NCBI GenBank assembly: GCA_036674765.1 | Contig: JARVKI010000006.1 | Span: 434,001 to 498,000 of the forward strand | Direction of reading: 5' to 3' | Length of the DNA: 64,000 bases | Source of the DNA: Seiridium cupressi | Taxonomy: Eukaryota; Ascomycota; Sordariomycetes; Amphisphaeriales; Sporocadaceae | Shown here: positions 1 through 11,229 of the stretch, piece by piece | Position numbering within the stretch: the stretch's first letter is position 1 | Layout of the letters: each line of letters starts with the position of its first letter | The notes under the pieces: generated by a model | Told to the model about the DNA's origin: nothing | Seen by the model: only the letters and a program-made list of their open reading frames with translations | Database searches by the model: none | Translations under genes and position numbers: made by a program

Positions 1-393
1 CTCGAATTCGACGCTTTCTCTTTCCCTTCTCCAAGTGACTTTCCGTATTTTTCCAGATTTGCTAGTAAATGAATATGGTTTCGATTCTTTTACAACTACT
101 GTTCCTGGTCTCAGCGATTAGGCTAGGTAGGCTTAACTCTGATATGTGAGTGCCACACGGTTTGCTTTCAAGACCATGGATAAGACTTTGACCCTGAACA
201 TTGTCCGCAAAACTGTAGCTTCTTCCTAACTTTACAAATTGGTACTGGGACTTCAGAGAACCACATCGGCCAAGTCACATGCACGATTTATCGATTCCAC
301 AGCTCACTAGAACAGCGCTGGGAAGTAGGTATATAATGTAATCTATGGAACTAAGCATCTGTCCACAGCTCTCATGCTTGCGGTGCCGAATTA
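1..393. other. Non-coding stretch downstream of the Spo7-like gene
   Basis: This should be the 3' flank of the minus-strand gene that ends at 394. I see no open frame with coding character, no RNA gene and no repeat here. Confidence 0.5.
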
Positions 394-1701
394 TCATCCT
401 GCCACACTAGACCTCGAGGCCTTCTTTCTCGACGCCGTGCCGCTGCCCTCGCCCGCTGCATCTGAAGAGACGGTGCTTTCCTGTGCAAGTGGTGATGAGA
501 AGTCCGGTGTGACTGATCTTGACTCTACACCCGGCCTCTTGGATCTCGAAGCTGAAGACAAGTGCTTCTTGCCTCTCTTCGCCGACGATGTAGAGGCGTT
601 GCTGCCTCTCCTAGAGGCAACGACAGCTTCTTCGCCCTCGATAGGCGGCGTGGGGCTGCGTGATGAACCTGCAGACGTGCTACTTCTGCGAGCATTGCTA
701 CTGCTCCGGACACGCTTGTGCTCTTTGAGAATAGAAGAGTTTCGGTGGTGTAACGACTTCTCGGCTGCAAGATGCGTATGATGTAGCTTTTCTTCTACCT
801 TTTGTCGACCAGGTAGCCACCAGAACCATCCACTCTGCTGTTTTGCGAGTTCCCTGCCACGCTGTTGCAACTTCTTTCGTAACAGTGCCCTGCGCTCGTT
901 CTCCCTTTCCCAGTATTCACTCCGGTAGAGCTCCCAGTTCTCTCGAAAGTTGGGCGAGAAGGGTTTGGGTAGCAACAATAACTTGACGTAATCTCCACCT
1001 GGCGCCAAATCCTCCTCGTGGCCTCCCTTCTCCTCGTCACTGGTCACAAAGGGGAGCTGGGGGTGGTCCTGATGGCTTAAATTAAGCTCCTTGTCCACCT
1101 CTCTCAGGATGCTCGGCTCCACAAACCGGTACTGCCCGGACGTACTGCTGAAAGCCCCATACGTGAAGAAGAACCCGGCAGTCGACACCAATTCGACCCA
1201 CCAACTTCTTTTGATGATTACAAGCTTGCAATTGAACCCTCTAAGACCTCGATTCGAGATGCCGAACCAGCGCCGCGGCCAGCGTATTCCACGCTCCCAT
1301 ATACCCGTACCCCAGACAAGCAGCGCCGTTACGACGCCAGCCATGAAACACACCTTCTCCGCCATATCGACGACCCAATAGACCGACCCGCCGACACCGA
1401 CGCCATCCTCGCGCGGCGCGAACAAAAGCGCATAGCCGAACCCAGTGGTCCAGACGGTGAGAAGGGACAGGAAGAATGTGTGTTTGCGCCGCCGCGTCCG
1501 CAGAGAGAGGTACTGCGCTCGCAAAGATGCCTCGAGGATCAGCATGTTGAGGTAGATCATGGACGGCGAGCTGGGGGTGTGGTTCAACGGATCGCCGGGT
1601 TTGCCGGCGCCGATGACGGGGCTCGGTGCCAGCGTGGGCTGCTTGGCCTCCATATTCGGCGCGGGAGCGCCCTTGACGATGGAGTCGACTGATTCTGCCA
1701 T
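394..1701 (-). CDS. spo7: Spo7-like regulatory subunit of the Nem1-Spo7 lipid phosphatase complex
   Basis: Uninterrupted 435-codon frame with the ATG at 1701. Family knowledge: Spo7 binds the phosphatase Nem1 in the nuclear/ER membrane, and the complex dephosphorylates the phosphatidate phosphatase Pah1, setting the balance between phospholipids and storage lipid and so nuclear membrane growth. Seen: a Pro/Ser-rich start, the conserved helix LNMLILEASLRAQYLSLRTR (about 51-70), then two hydrophobic segments (about 76-95 and 116-135) that fit the two membrane spans of the family, and a weaker one near 168-185. The last ~170 residues are Ser/Arg/Lys-rich and low in complexity, a fungal extension well beyond the conserved core. 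No intron is needed. Recognition rests on the core motif and the topology. Confidence 0.85.
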   Translation of the reverse strand: MAESVDSIVKGAPAPNMEAKQPTLAPSPVIGAGKPGDPLNHTPSSPSMIYLNMLILEASLRAQYLSLRTRRRKHTFFLSLLTVWTTGFGYALLFAPREDGVGVGGSVYWVVDMAEKVCFMAGVVTALLVWGTGIWERGIRWPRRWFGISNRGLRGFNCKLVIIKRSWWVELVSTAGFFFTYGAFSSTSGQYRFVEPSILREVDKELNLSHQDHPQLPFVTSDEEKGGHEEDLAPGGDYVKLLLLPKPFSPNFRENWELYRSEYWERENERRALLRKKLQQRGRELAKQQSGWFWWLPGRQKVEEKLHHTHLAAEKSLHHRNSSILKEHKRVRSSSNARRSSTSAGSSRSPTPPIEGEEAVVASRRGSNASTSSAKRGKKHLSSASRSKRPGVESRSVTPDFSSPLAQESTVSSDAAGEGSGTASRKKASRSSVAG

Positions 1702-2448
1702 ATTCGCGATCGTGGAGGTTCTTGGGATGGAGCGACGGGCAATGAGATTGTCGTCGTGTATTGTTTACAACACGCTGCTGGGGACGCAGCTGTCCGCGTC
1801 AGCAGTCTCAGTATGCTATCGGTGCATTCGGGCAGATTCCCCGGGATCACGACTGCCCCTTGAGTTGCTGCCTTGTGGAAAACTGGTGATGATGAGCTCG
1901 AGATCGTATCACTGAGTAGAATGCGTTTGCGAATCCAACGTCATTTGGGAGGTGCTACGACCCGAAGGCCTAGCGGCTAGTGCTGCTTAGGGGTTGATGG
2001 TCATAGCGCTTTATCCCCTGTTTAGTGGATGCCTGGTCTCAAGGTCCACCTTCTTTACAATACTGCTCCTAGATTCGCCCATATCTTGACCTAGCCAGAT
2101 GTTCGGAGAAAGCGCAAACGGTAAGTAACTAGAAAGTGGATTGAGCTCGAGCTCTGCATACAGACTGCCCATCTTCACCATGGTCAAGTACACTCACCGC
2201 AAGTCGCGAATCCTTGTCATTTCGACAGTTTGCGTTGTCGTCTTACGTACTACAGTGAAGCGTTCAAAAGATGCGGTTTGTCTGTCACGATACCTTTCCA
2301 AGTAAAGACCAAATCACATTTGCGTTGCATGACGACGCTCTATACAATTAAGCTTTGTCATCAGTCCTATGCTGGGAACGATACCTCGAGACAGCGCCTC
2401 TGTCACTTCAGTAAACGTCTATAAGTATTGTAATTAGTCCCGTTAAGT
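1702..2448. other. Intergenic, upstream of the Spo7-like gene
   Basis: Presumed promoter side of the minus-strand Spo7-like gene. Short frames are present on both strands but none has coding character or a recognisable motif. Confidence 0.4.
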
Positions 2449-2926
2449 ATGATAGAAATGGTCATCAACATCACTTATACAAACCAAATGTCTCAAGCTG
2501 ACGAATCTGACTATTACTGTAACGACGTCCCTCATAATACTCTTTCTTCCATCTCAAAAATGCCTCCAGTCAAAGAAGTCAGGGAAATCTTTACCTCTGA
2601 AAACGCTCAAGTCAACTTTGCCAAGTCAAGCTCACCTCGATCAACTTCGCGTTCAGGCAAACCACAAACTCAGTTCATGGAACACATTCCTGCTGGTTTT
2701 CAGCCAGGAAAAAAGGGCTGCATGCGGTGAAGGTGCCCAAGCGTCAAAGGAGATGTGGAGAGGAGCTTCGGGGCATCGCGACCCCTGGAGAGCAGCCTAT
2801 CGAGTGGTATATCAGCGAAACTGTGAGAATCATCGTAGAGGCATTATGCAAGTCCACTAGAGATCAGAAAATACGTGATGCTCTCAGCAGTGATTTGGGT
2901 ATGGTACTCCTTTCCTGTGGTTGATC
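2449..2926 (+). pseudogene. Possible broken hypothetical gene (two frames offset by a shift)
   Basis: An ATG frame from 2449 ends at a TGA at 2728. Another frame overlaps it and stays open to about 2924. Read across a change of frame near 2710-2725, the two would make one hydrophilic protein of about 150 residues: acidic N-terminus, Ser/Arg/Lys-rich middle, helical C-terminus. No intron with a compatible phase joins them. I do not recognise the product. It could be a decayed lineage-specific gene, or chance open frames. Confidence 0.2.
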
Positions 2927-3218
2927 TGGGGCGTCTTTGGGGATAGGTCGGTCAGAATATTCACGTAGACTGATGCAGGAGCGCGGGTGTTACACATATG
3001 TTAGTCTAATAAAGCACACGCTATTTATACTGCGAATTGGTGATACCCTTTCGCTTCTGCATGAGGAAGCCAACCATAACACAGCATCTCTTTGTAGAAT
3101 GAGTGAATTGCTGCAATGATAAGGGTTGGATCCATGATACGCTAAATCATACAATGTAGACTACGAAAGTGTTTTAGCTTAAAATACCGAGACGAGTGAG
3201 ATATTGTTCAATCGTTGG

Positions 3219-3236
3219 TTTTTTTTTTTTTTTTTT
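3219..3236 (+). repeat. Poly-T tract, 18 nt
   Basis: Uninterrupted run of 18 T in AT-rich intergenic sequence between the orphan frame and the tRNA gene. Probably a simple replication-slippage tract. Confidence 0.9.
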
Positions 3237-3558
3237 AAATAACCAATTCTTTAATGTAATGATTTGAGCAATGAAACTGGGCATTCGACAGGCGCTGCCC
3301 TCTTTCTAAGAGAAATCCAATAAAGTGGCAAGTCAGTATAACAACATTGAATCCTAGCTTTAGAGAATACCTACCTGTAGACCCACGATTGGTGGCTCAC
3401 TAATATACACGGGTAGTATTCAATCAAAGTGACTGCCTGGTCTGCCTGGTACATTGTAATATAGCGGGGCTTAGCGTGAGCCCAACGGCCAAGCCCTACC
3501 CCACTCCACCAGCTTATACAAATAACAATAACACAATAAGCTTCAACAACAAATCATC

Positions 3559-3656
3559 GGTGAGATGGCCGAGTTGGTTATGGCGCCAGGTTAAGGTTAC
3601 CTTAACACCAATTCCTGGTACGGAAACGTGCGTGGGTTCAAGTCCCACTCTCATCA
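3559..3656 (+). tRNA. tRNA-Leu (anticodon AAG) with a 16-nt intron
   Basis: Cloverleaf read by eye. The acceptor strand GGTGAGA (3559-3565) pairs with TCTCATC (3649-3655), with one G-T pair, and A3656 is the discriminator. The A box reads TGGCCGAGTTGG and the B box GGTTCAAGTCC. The anticodon stem CCAGG/CCTGG encloses a seven-base loop with anticodon AAG once a 16-nt intron is removed directly after the base 3' of the anticodon, the standard position for nuclear tRNA introns. The intron holds CCTTAA, complementary to the anticodon loop. A long variable arm and a GTGGG/CCCAC T stem fit a class II leucine tRNA; with A34 converted to inosine it would read CUN codons. The CCA end is not encoded, as expected. 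Confidence 0.93.
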
Positions 3657-4226
3657 CATTCCCCTAGATTGAATCTAGGAACCAATCTTTTGCCATTGCG
3701 GCATTTTCTTTTTCTTAGTCACATATATGATGGCACATCATACAGGTGGATGGCGTCCTCCTGGCATATAAGCCTTTACATTTTTCTATTATATTTTATT
3801 ATAGATCTTTTCTAAGTCCTCCTTTTTACGATGCTCAATGGCAAGCACATCCCAATGCTTCAGGTTCGACATATATACACTTATAGAAGATGGTATCGCT
3901 CTTTGTAACTTCATGGGGGACCTCAGAGCTTTATCCTACGGTCAATGCCAGAACCCCTTATAGTAGCTGATTGGCACGCTCACCATGGTCCTGCTAGACC
4001 ACGAGTCCAGTCATACCTACTCCAGGAGTCCACAATTATAGGACACTATGCGTGGCTCTTTGCGTAATAGATGTAACATCGCCCCCCAGCCGCCTCATCC
4101 TTGATATAGCGTTGTACCAGTCGGTGTCCGATGTCATATTCGAGCTCATCCAGAGCGAGTGAGGTAGCAACCACGTACTAGGTTTCTCCATTCAGGTTTT
4201 TGTATCGACATACTCTTCGAGCTTTT
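3657..4226. other. Intergenic between tRNA-Leu and the lamB-like gene
   Basis: AT-rich sequence with T-rich stretches after about 3705 that could end Pol III transcription. It also includes the 3' flank of the minus-strand lamB-like gene. No coding frame is apparent. Confidence 0.4.
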
Positions 4227-5059
4227 TCACATTTCCGAGAAAAATCTCTCCTTATTGGCCTCGTCCACAGCCTTGCGCACTCCTCTCACATTTGAAAGAA
4301 CGGTTGCCATGTCCGAGTGGACGCAAATGCTGAAAGGCCTGCCTTTGAAATCAAAACTGAATTCGCCGCCATCGATATCCTTCCCGCTGTCGGTCAACAT
4401 GGCCGAGCTCGCGCGCTCATAGCACAACTCTGGCGTCGCCGTTCGAGACTTGGCGACGGGCAACAGCTTGCCTTCTGACGAGTAATCAATGTCCACATAG
4501 ATCTCGCCCTGGAAAGGAATCCCCAGCTCCTCGCACATGGCTTGCTGTGCGGCATTTTGCGACGCGTACACAGGCACCTTGAACACGGCGCACGCTTCCA
4601 GGACCGCTCTCATGATGGTCTCGTCTCTTTGCATGTAGAAATAGAGCTCGCCGTGGGGTTTGATGTGGGAAAGCTCGATACCCTCGGAGTCCACCATAGA
4701 CTTCAGCGCACCAACCTGATACAAAACCATGGCGTATATGTCCTTGGGATCAACCTCAATCTTCCTCCTGCCGAAGCCGAACAGGTCCTGTTGTCCGGGA
4801 TGGGCGCCGGCCTTCACACCGTACTTCTTGCATAAGCGAACTGTGTTCAGCATGATGGACGGATCACCCGCATGAAAGCCGCATGCGATGTTGGCGGCAT
4901 CGATATAGGGCATGAGTTCCTCGTCGGGTCCCTGTGCGATTTTCTTAGCAAGTCGTAATGAAGAAACGATATGGGGTTTGTCCTTACAAGCTTCCACCGG
5001 CCGAAGCCCTCGCCCATATCAGCATTGATTTCATATTTCCTCGCGAGTCCTTGCGCCAT
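4227..5059 (-). CDS. lamB: LamB/YcsF family protein (PxpA-type 5-oxoprolinase/lactam hydrolysis subunit)
   Basis: Model: complement of 4227-4931 and 4988-5059, one 56-nt intron, 258 aa. The exon 1 motif INADMGEGFG matches the family's N-terminal metal-site motif; exon 2 carries ACGFHAGDP, GAHPGQQDLFG and IKPHGELY, all hallmarks of the TIM-barrel LamB/YcsF fold. Splicing is required: without it the N-terminal motif lies in another frame. Bacterial PxpA works with PxpB and PxpC to open 5-oxoproline in an ATP-dependent reaction. In A. nidulans, lamB is needed to use 2-pyrrolidinone as nitrogen source. The neighbouring divergent gene supplies PxpB/PxpC-like domains, so the two products probably act together. 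An upstream in-frame ATG at 5113 would add 18 residues (MLRTIPRLFPRTASRLPN) resembling a mitochondrial presequence; I chose the inner ATG because it matches the family's length. Confidence 0.88.
4932..4987 (-). other. Intron of the lamB-like gene
   Basis: On the minus strand it begins GTAAGG, carries a TTGCTAAG-type branch sequence and ends CACAG. Removal joins the N-terminal metal-site motif to GPDEELMPYID in frame. Confidence 0.85.
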
Positions 5060-5924
5060 GTTGGGTAGACGCGAAGCTGTCCTCGGAAAGAGACGCGGGA
5101 TCGTTCTCAGCATGACGTTACAATGTTGCACAATAAAAAAACCATCTACGAACGTGTGCCGAAATGCAGCGACCAATCACAAGTGAAGTCGTTGTACGAC
5201 TGACGATACCGGTAAGTCAAGCTCTACCTATTTGAAAGTGGGGCTTGGCCGGTCGAGAGGAACATATAGTGGAGTTGGGGTATAATCTCACCAACACCTG
5301 TATCGAGGTGTCACTAGTTTGACTAAACCTTCTGTCCGCCTAGGAGTGTCGCGCTGCATACGTACTTGGTGCATGGCAGATAGATGCTACCTACATGTAG
5401 GTATCCTATCCGAGATCCCAGACCCCGCATCGATCCACCCCATCCCAGGCCACCAAGGCCGTCATCGAAGGCATTCACGGTCATGACACCACCCAGTGGA
5501 GTTTCCGGTTCTCGCGCTAGGCCATCCTGCATACCACTCCTGCAGTGTAAGGCACGGCATGATAAGCAAGAGCACTATCAATGATCGATGATCATTATGA
5601 TAAAGAGTACCCAGGAAGGCCAATTTGGTTCGCCACTAAATCTCCCACTATGGGGATTTGAAGATCTATTACCTTGGCTGGCGATCCGAAGGAGATCAGG
5701 CAGTGTTAGAAGGTCAACACCACCACTACAACAATCCAACGTTAGGTTTCACCAAACCGGCACTCGCCCGGACCTGTCCCGAAACTGGCTGCCGAAATCT
5801 TGGCTATGCTCAACGAACTTGACCACTATAACTCGTCTCTATCGTGTCTGTCTGTTAACTCTCAACTAACCTCGCCAGATATTCGACCTGCTGCCTCTTG
5901 ATCTTGGAGTAGCCCGTAGAGAAA
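5060..5924. promoter_or_regulatory. Divergent lam promoter region with GATA sites
   Basis: 865 bp between two divergent start codons, so both promoters lie here. Seen: TGATAAG ending at 5566 and TGATAA at 5598-5603, both fitting the AreA/AreB consensus HGATAR, and CCAAT at 5173-5177, a possible CBF/HAP site near the lamB-like start. A nitrogen-controlled bidirectional promoter fits the known regulation of the A. nidulans lam locus (nitrogen and carbon control, AmdR induction). I did not identify an AmdR site with confidence. Confidence 0.55.
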
Positions 5925-8900
5925 ATGGAGACCCCCTCACTACACAACATCAAGAAGGTCCTGGTCGCCAATCGAGGCGAAATAGCAGTACGGTGCATTA
6001 GAGCTTGCAGAGAGCTAGGTGTCAGAAGTGTTGCCATTTTCACCAATGCAGACGCTACTTCGCTGCACATCTCCCTAGCAGATGAAGCCATATTGCTACC
6101 AGGATCCGAAGGCACTGCTTACACCGATGGGTGAGCGCAATTGGATGCTCTGTGATTCCATGAGCGGCCTGCATACTGACGTCTTCGGGTAGTCACGCAA
6201 TCCTGGAAATCTGCAAAAGTAATGCCGTTGATGCTATCGTTCCTGGATATGGCTTCCTCAGTGAGAATGCCGAGTTTGCGCAAGCAACCCTGGCCGCTGG
6301 AATTGTATTCGTTGGACCATCAGCAGATGCGATCAAGGCCATGGGATTGAAGCACGAGGCCAGAGATATTGCTAAAACCGCCAACGTCCCAATTGTTCCC
6401 GGGACCGGTCTGCTTTCTTCGGCAAAGGAAGCTGTTGACAGCGCGAAGGAGCTTGGTTTTCCGATCATGCTCAAAGCCACCGGCGGCGGCGGCGGTATGG
6501 GCCTGCAGATCTGTAAATCCGAACAAGAGATCGAAGAAGCTTTTGCTCTTGTTGAAAGTCGTGCTGGTGCCCTGTTTAAGAATAGCGGCGTCTTTCTAGA
6601 GAAATACTACCCTCGCTCTAGACATATTGAGGTACAGGTTGCTGGTAATGGCGACGTCGTGGTGGCGTTTGGCGAAAGAGAGTGCTCGTTGCAGCGACGT
6701 CATCAAAAAGTCATCGAGGAGTGCCCGAGTCCTTTCGTTGAGAAGAACCCAGGCTTGCGTGAGAAGCTTACAAGTTCAGCCATCAGTTATGCATCTCAGC
6801 TGAAATACAAAAGCGTGGGCACAGTCGAGTTTCTCGTCGATGATGAGACGGCAGATTATTTCTTCCTTGAGATGAACACCAGACTTCAGGTTGAACACGG
6901 AATCACCGAAATGCGCTACAACGTCGACCTTGTTCATCTGATGCTTCAACAAGCTGACTATGAGAAGGTTGGTCAGACTGGCATTCCCTCAGATGAACTG
7001 GAACGCCTCGGACGATCACCACCCTCCGGCGCTGCTATTGAGGCTCGTATTTATGCAGAGGTTCCGTTACGCGATTTTGCCCCCAGTCCGGGCCTTCTCC
7101 AAAAGGTTCGATGGCCGCAAGGCGAAGGGGTCCGGGTCGATACGTGGGTGAAAAGTGGCCAGAACATTACGCCATATTACGATCCGTTGGTTGGCAAAGT
7201 CATGGTCTACTCCGCCGACGGGCGAGCCTCCGCTCAGCAAAAGATGCTCGCCGTCCTTGGCGACACAACTCTCGATGGTACTCAGACTAACCTAGAGTAC
7301 TTGTCGAAAGTGTTGCAATCTGATGCTTTCGTCAGTGGAAATACTCTAACTAATTTCTTGTTCACATTCATGTTCGACATCTGTGCTATCCAGGTCCTGA
7401 ACCCTGGTCTTTTTACAACAATCCAAGACTACCCCGGTCGTGGTTCGGTGGGATATGGTATTCCTAAAAGTGGTCCTATGGATGACGTGAGTAGTCGAGT
7501 GGCCAACATACTTGTCGGGAACGAGCCAGGAGCCGAGCTTTTGGAAGTCACAATGTCCGGCCCGGAACTCCTATTCCATAGTTCAGCAATCATTTCCGTT
7601 TGTGGCGCCCAGGCATCTGTTACTGTTGATGGTGTTGGCCAATCGATGTGGTCTAGAGTGGTTGTAAAGCAAGGGCAGACGCTCAAGATTGGAAATATAG
7701 TTGGCAAAGGCTTCAGGACCTACCTTGCATTCAAGGGCGGATTTCCTCAGATTACGACATTTCTGGGCTCCAAGTCAACAGCCCCAGAACTTGGGTTTGG
7801 TGGTATGCAAGGAAGAAAGCTACAAACCCATGATATCATTGCTCTGTCCCCAGAGTCGGAGATATGGGCAGCAACCGCAGTGCCATTCTCATTACCGACC
7901 GAGGCTATACCCGACTTCGATATCACGCACGTCTATTGCATGGAGGGGCCTTACGGTTCAGAAGATATCATCAGCCCAGAAGGAGTCGAGACAATATACA
8001 GCTCAGCGTGGGGGGTCAGTCACAACAGTGGTCGGAGTGGTGTTCGGCTTGCTGGCCCGCCCCTGAAATGGGCTCGCACCTCTGGTGGTGGTGGTGGAGC
8101 GCATCCCTCTAATGTTCTTGACTACGGATACCCCAGCGGAGGAATCAATTGGACAGGAGACTCTCCGTTGATATTTGGGTGTGACGGTCCAGATCTGGGC
8201 GGGTTCGTGTGCCCGGCGACCATCTGTTCGGCAGACTTCTGGAAAGTTGGCCAGCTAAAGCCTGGCGACCAGGTCAAATTCCAACGTACAACATTTGATA
8301 ACTCGTTGAAGATGGCCCAGCACAAGCTGTCCTATCTGGAAGCTGTAACGAGATGCTCTCGGGATCAGGCTTGTTCTATCCCTTCTTTACATGTTGAAGT
8401 TGGTCTGGAAGCATCCTCGTCTGTCCTACATGAGACCCCGGCCACTGTTAGCCGGCCCAGAGTGATCTATCGACAAGGAGGCGACAACTCGATTATCGTT
8501 GAATACGGCAATCAAGTTGCCGATCTGAAAAACACGACACGCGTACATAGCTTGAGTAAGCGGCTTGCTGCCCGTAAACTGAAGAGCGTAACATTTACGC
8601 CACACATTACAACGATCACAGTCCGCTACGACCTCTTCCAGATTAGACAAGAGAGTCTGCTTGAACTACTTCTCGAACTAGACGGCAGCATTGGGGATGC
8701 CACAGATCCTCTAGTGCCCGCTCGAGCCGTGCGGCTTCCGATATGTCTGGATCACCCGGCCCTTCACCAGGCCACACAACGATACATGGACAATCTCCGA
8801 GCTAGCGCCACCTATCTCCCCGATAATGTAGAATATATCCGGAAGAGTAATGCTCTGACGTCTCGTCGCGATGTGTTCAACGCATTGCTTGAAATACCGT

Positions 8901-9691
8901 GGCTAACAGTCGCCGTGGGATTCTTTGTTGGGACACCAATCCTGTTTCCCCTAGACCCGAGATACTTGTATGTTGGGCAAAAGTATAACCCAAGTCGTGT
9001 GTATACTCCGAGTGGGACAATAGGTTTAGGTGGGTCGCTGCTTGCCATCTATCCCGTCGACTCCCCAGGAGGCTACCAGCTCATGGCCCGTACGCTCGGT
9101 AACTGGGACGCAACGGGCACTCGTCCTGGCTTTTCGCCAACACGGCCTTGGCTATTTAGACACTTTGACTTGGTGTCATTCTATGAGGTTTCTGTCGAAG
9201 AGTACGACCAAGTGGAGCGCGACTTTGCCGCAGGCAATTATACCTTTGACATTTCCGAGACAACGCTTGACATGGACCACTACATCACCGAGTTCGAAGC
9301 GAAGGAGAAGAACCCGGCACACCAGGAGTGGAAGAGGCGCCAGCTCGCTGCTTCCGAGGAGATGGGACAGCTCGAGGCGAAACTGGTCAAGGAGTGGAAT
9401 GAAGCCAAGGCTGTAGACAGTAGTGCGACACACAAGAGCACGTTGATCGAATCGGAGAACGCTGTTATCATCGAATCGCCTGTGAGTGCCAGCGTCTGGA
9501 AAATAGAAGTGAGAATCGGAGATGTACTTGAGAAGGGACAGACAGTGGCAATCTTGGAGGCGATGAAGATGGAAATCAAAGTTACTTGCGCAGATCACCA
9601 TGCAGGAGCCGTGGTGAAGGAGATCTTGACTGCTCCTGGAACCATCGTCAATCCAGGGACTATGATGATAGCTGCTGTTATGGGAGACTGA
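5925..9691 (+). CDS. lamA: Biotin-dependent carboxylase fusion: biotin carboxylase, KipA/KipI (PxpC/PxpB) and biotinyl domains (LamA-like)
   Basis: Model: 5925-6130 joined to 6193-9691, one 62-nt intron, 1234 aa. Order of domains: biotin carboxylase (about 1-450), starting [20 protein letters not shown], with the glycine-rich ATP loop GGGGGMGLQ and EVQV and [10 protein letters not shown] motifs; a PxpC/KipA-like carboxyltransferase half starting [20 protein letters not shown] (after about residue 455) with a [10 protein letters not shown] stretch; a PxpB/KipI-like part (about 840-1040); and a biotinyl domain with EAMKMEI, the modified lysine being about residue 1194 (codon 9566-9568). The architecture is that of urea carboxylase without an allophanate hydrolase domain. 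The divergent LamB/YcsF partner argues for a lactam or 5-oxoproline-type substrate rather than urea. Urea carboxylase is the main alternative function. Confidence 0.9.
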
Positions 9692-11229
9692 ATTCTCATC
9701 AGTTCGATTCAAATCTTGTTAAGATTAAGCACACAGGTAAATATCTGTGTAAACTGTATAACATCGTTTCATAGTTAGTTGAATAATTAGGGAACATAAG
9801 AGTGGCCGAAGTGTTCGGGACTAGTCCGAGTAACTAGCTTGAAATTCCGATTCTATTATACTATGGTAGGCCGTCCCGATATGGTTACTCTACGGCAATC
9901 ACCAGGCCCGGTAAACAATAATTTCGACTTGAGAGTATCTCGTTCCCACGAGAGTTTCTTCTTTTTCAGCCCTCCCCTCTGCCATGTCCACGAACTTACG
10001 ATGGCGTTGCTTAGGATAACACACCTCAACACCCAAGCGTTGAGAGAACCGGATCTTTTTTTTTTTTTTTTTTTTTTTTTTGCTTTCGGGCGAGAACATG
10101 CAAGCCTGAAGACCCAGGTTTCTTACCATATAGCCCGTTCCAGTAGTTGGACGATCAGCCACATTTTGAATGCTCCTGGTGGATGTTGTCGATTTCCTTG
10201 GCTGCATCACCTTTCCCCTAGAACTTGGAAGGGCTAAGCACGCCGAGACCGGGACCGAAGCTCAACGCGTTTATGTACTGTGTAATATTGGTTTGATACT
10301 TAAAGTATGGTGTTGACATTTAAGTACGATACAGTGCCATTCGTTGGTACTATATTCTGGTTTCTGCCAAACTATTGATCGCGTGAGAAATAATCAACGC
10401 TATCTGCATTTTGAATTCGTCGGTCACTGTCCTGAGGTCAGGATATTTTGTTCATTCAATTGCAATAGCCTTTGCGTGTGAAGCAGTAATTATACTCTCA
10501 TCTGGGAAACGTTCAGATAGTCCTGAGACGCAGCTCAACTACTATGGACTGCTCTCGCATGACAAGTATATGAACAACTTACATAAGAACAAGACAAGCA
10601 CACTCAGAGCGAAACGTCTCGCTGACACGTTGTGGTGTTATTGCGACAGTCTTTGAGCCCTTCCAGAAACATAACTGAATTAATATACTTGGTTTTTAGA
10701 TGCTGACGACTGGACTCTCGGATCTTTTGGTTAAGCTCCGAGCTCTCCGCTCGAGACCCGAGGACACTCAATTCAGCAAGTGCCACGCCATCCAAGTAAT
10801 TACAGGCACTGTACTGGTGAATTCATGGCTGTTCAAAGGTTTCGCTTGTCTTAATGTGACCTTTACCAAATCTTCCTTCGAATCATGTTGCCGTGAATTC
10901 GTAGTGCTGTTGATCTTCCCCGAGGTACACAGCAGCGGGACTGGTGGAGTATGGCATATTCAGAAAACCGGAAGGTCTTGTCTGGCTAGACTTGTGGAAA
11001 CCCCTTCTATTTCAGGAACCAAGCTATCCCGATTCAATGCTTTTTTGAATGCTCTCTTCCATGATGAACGAGGACAGTACCACTACCATAACATTCCACC
11101 TCGATTCTTTTACCGAGTGGTTGACACTCATGGTGACGCGTCACGTACTTCCGCTGGTCTTTTCCACATGTGGTGTTACCAGAAGGACCATACTGTGGGT
11201 TCCCACACTCCATCTTCATCACCAATAGA
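9692..11229. other. Intergenic, no recognisable gene
   Basis: Separates the lamA-like gene from the dioxygenase-like pseudogene and contains a 26-nt poly-T tract. The open frame between about 10700 and 11338 lacks family motifs; its last part lies over the pseudogene's N-terminal region in another frame and may be remnant sequence. Confidence 0.4.
10056..10081 (+). repeat. Poly-T tract, 26 nt
   Basis: Uninterrupted run of 26 T. It makes the overlapping frames on both strands read poly-Phe or poly-Lys, so those frames should not be taken as genes. Confidence 0.9.

Noticed and set aside
374..781. 135-codon plus-strand frame
   Set aside because: Antisense to the Ser/Arg-rich end of the Spo7-like gene; composition shadow with no motif.
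5925..9691. Full urea amidolyase (DUR1,2 type)
   Set aside because: The allophanate hydrolase (amidase-signature) domain is absent; length is about 1234 rather than about 1800 residues.
9839..10237. Frames across the poly-T tract on both strands
   Set aside because: They contain a poly-Phe or poly-Lys run made by the T26 tract and no conserved motif.
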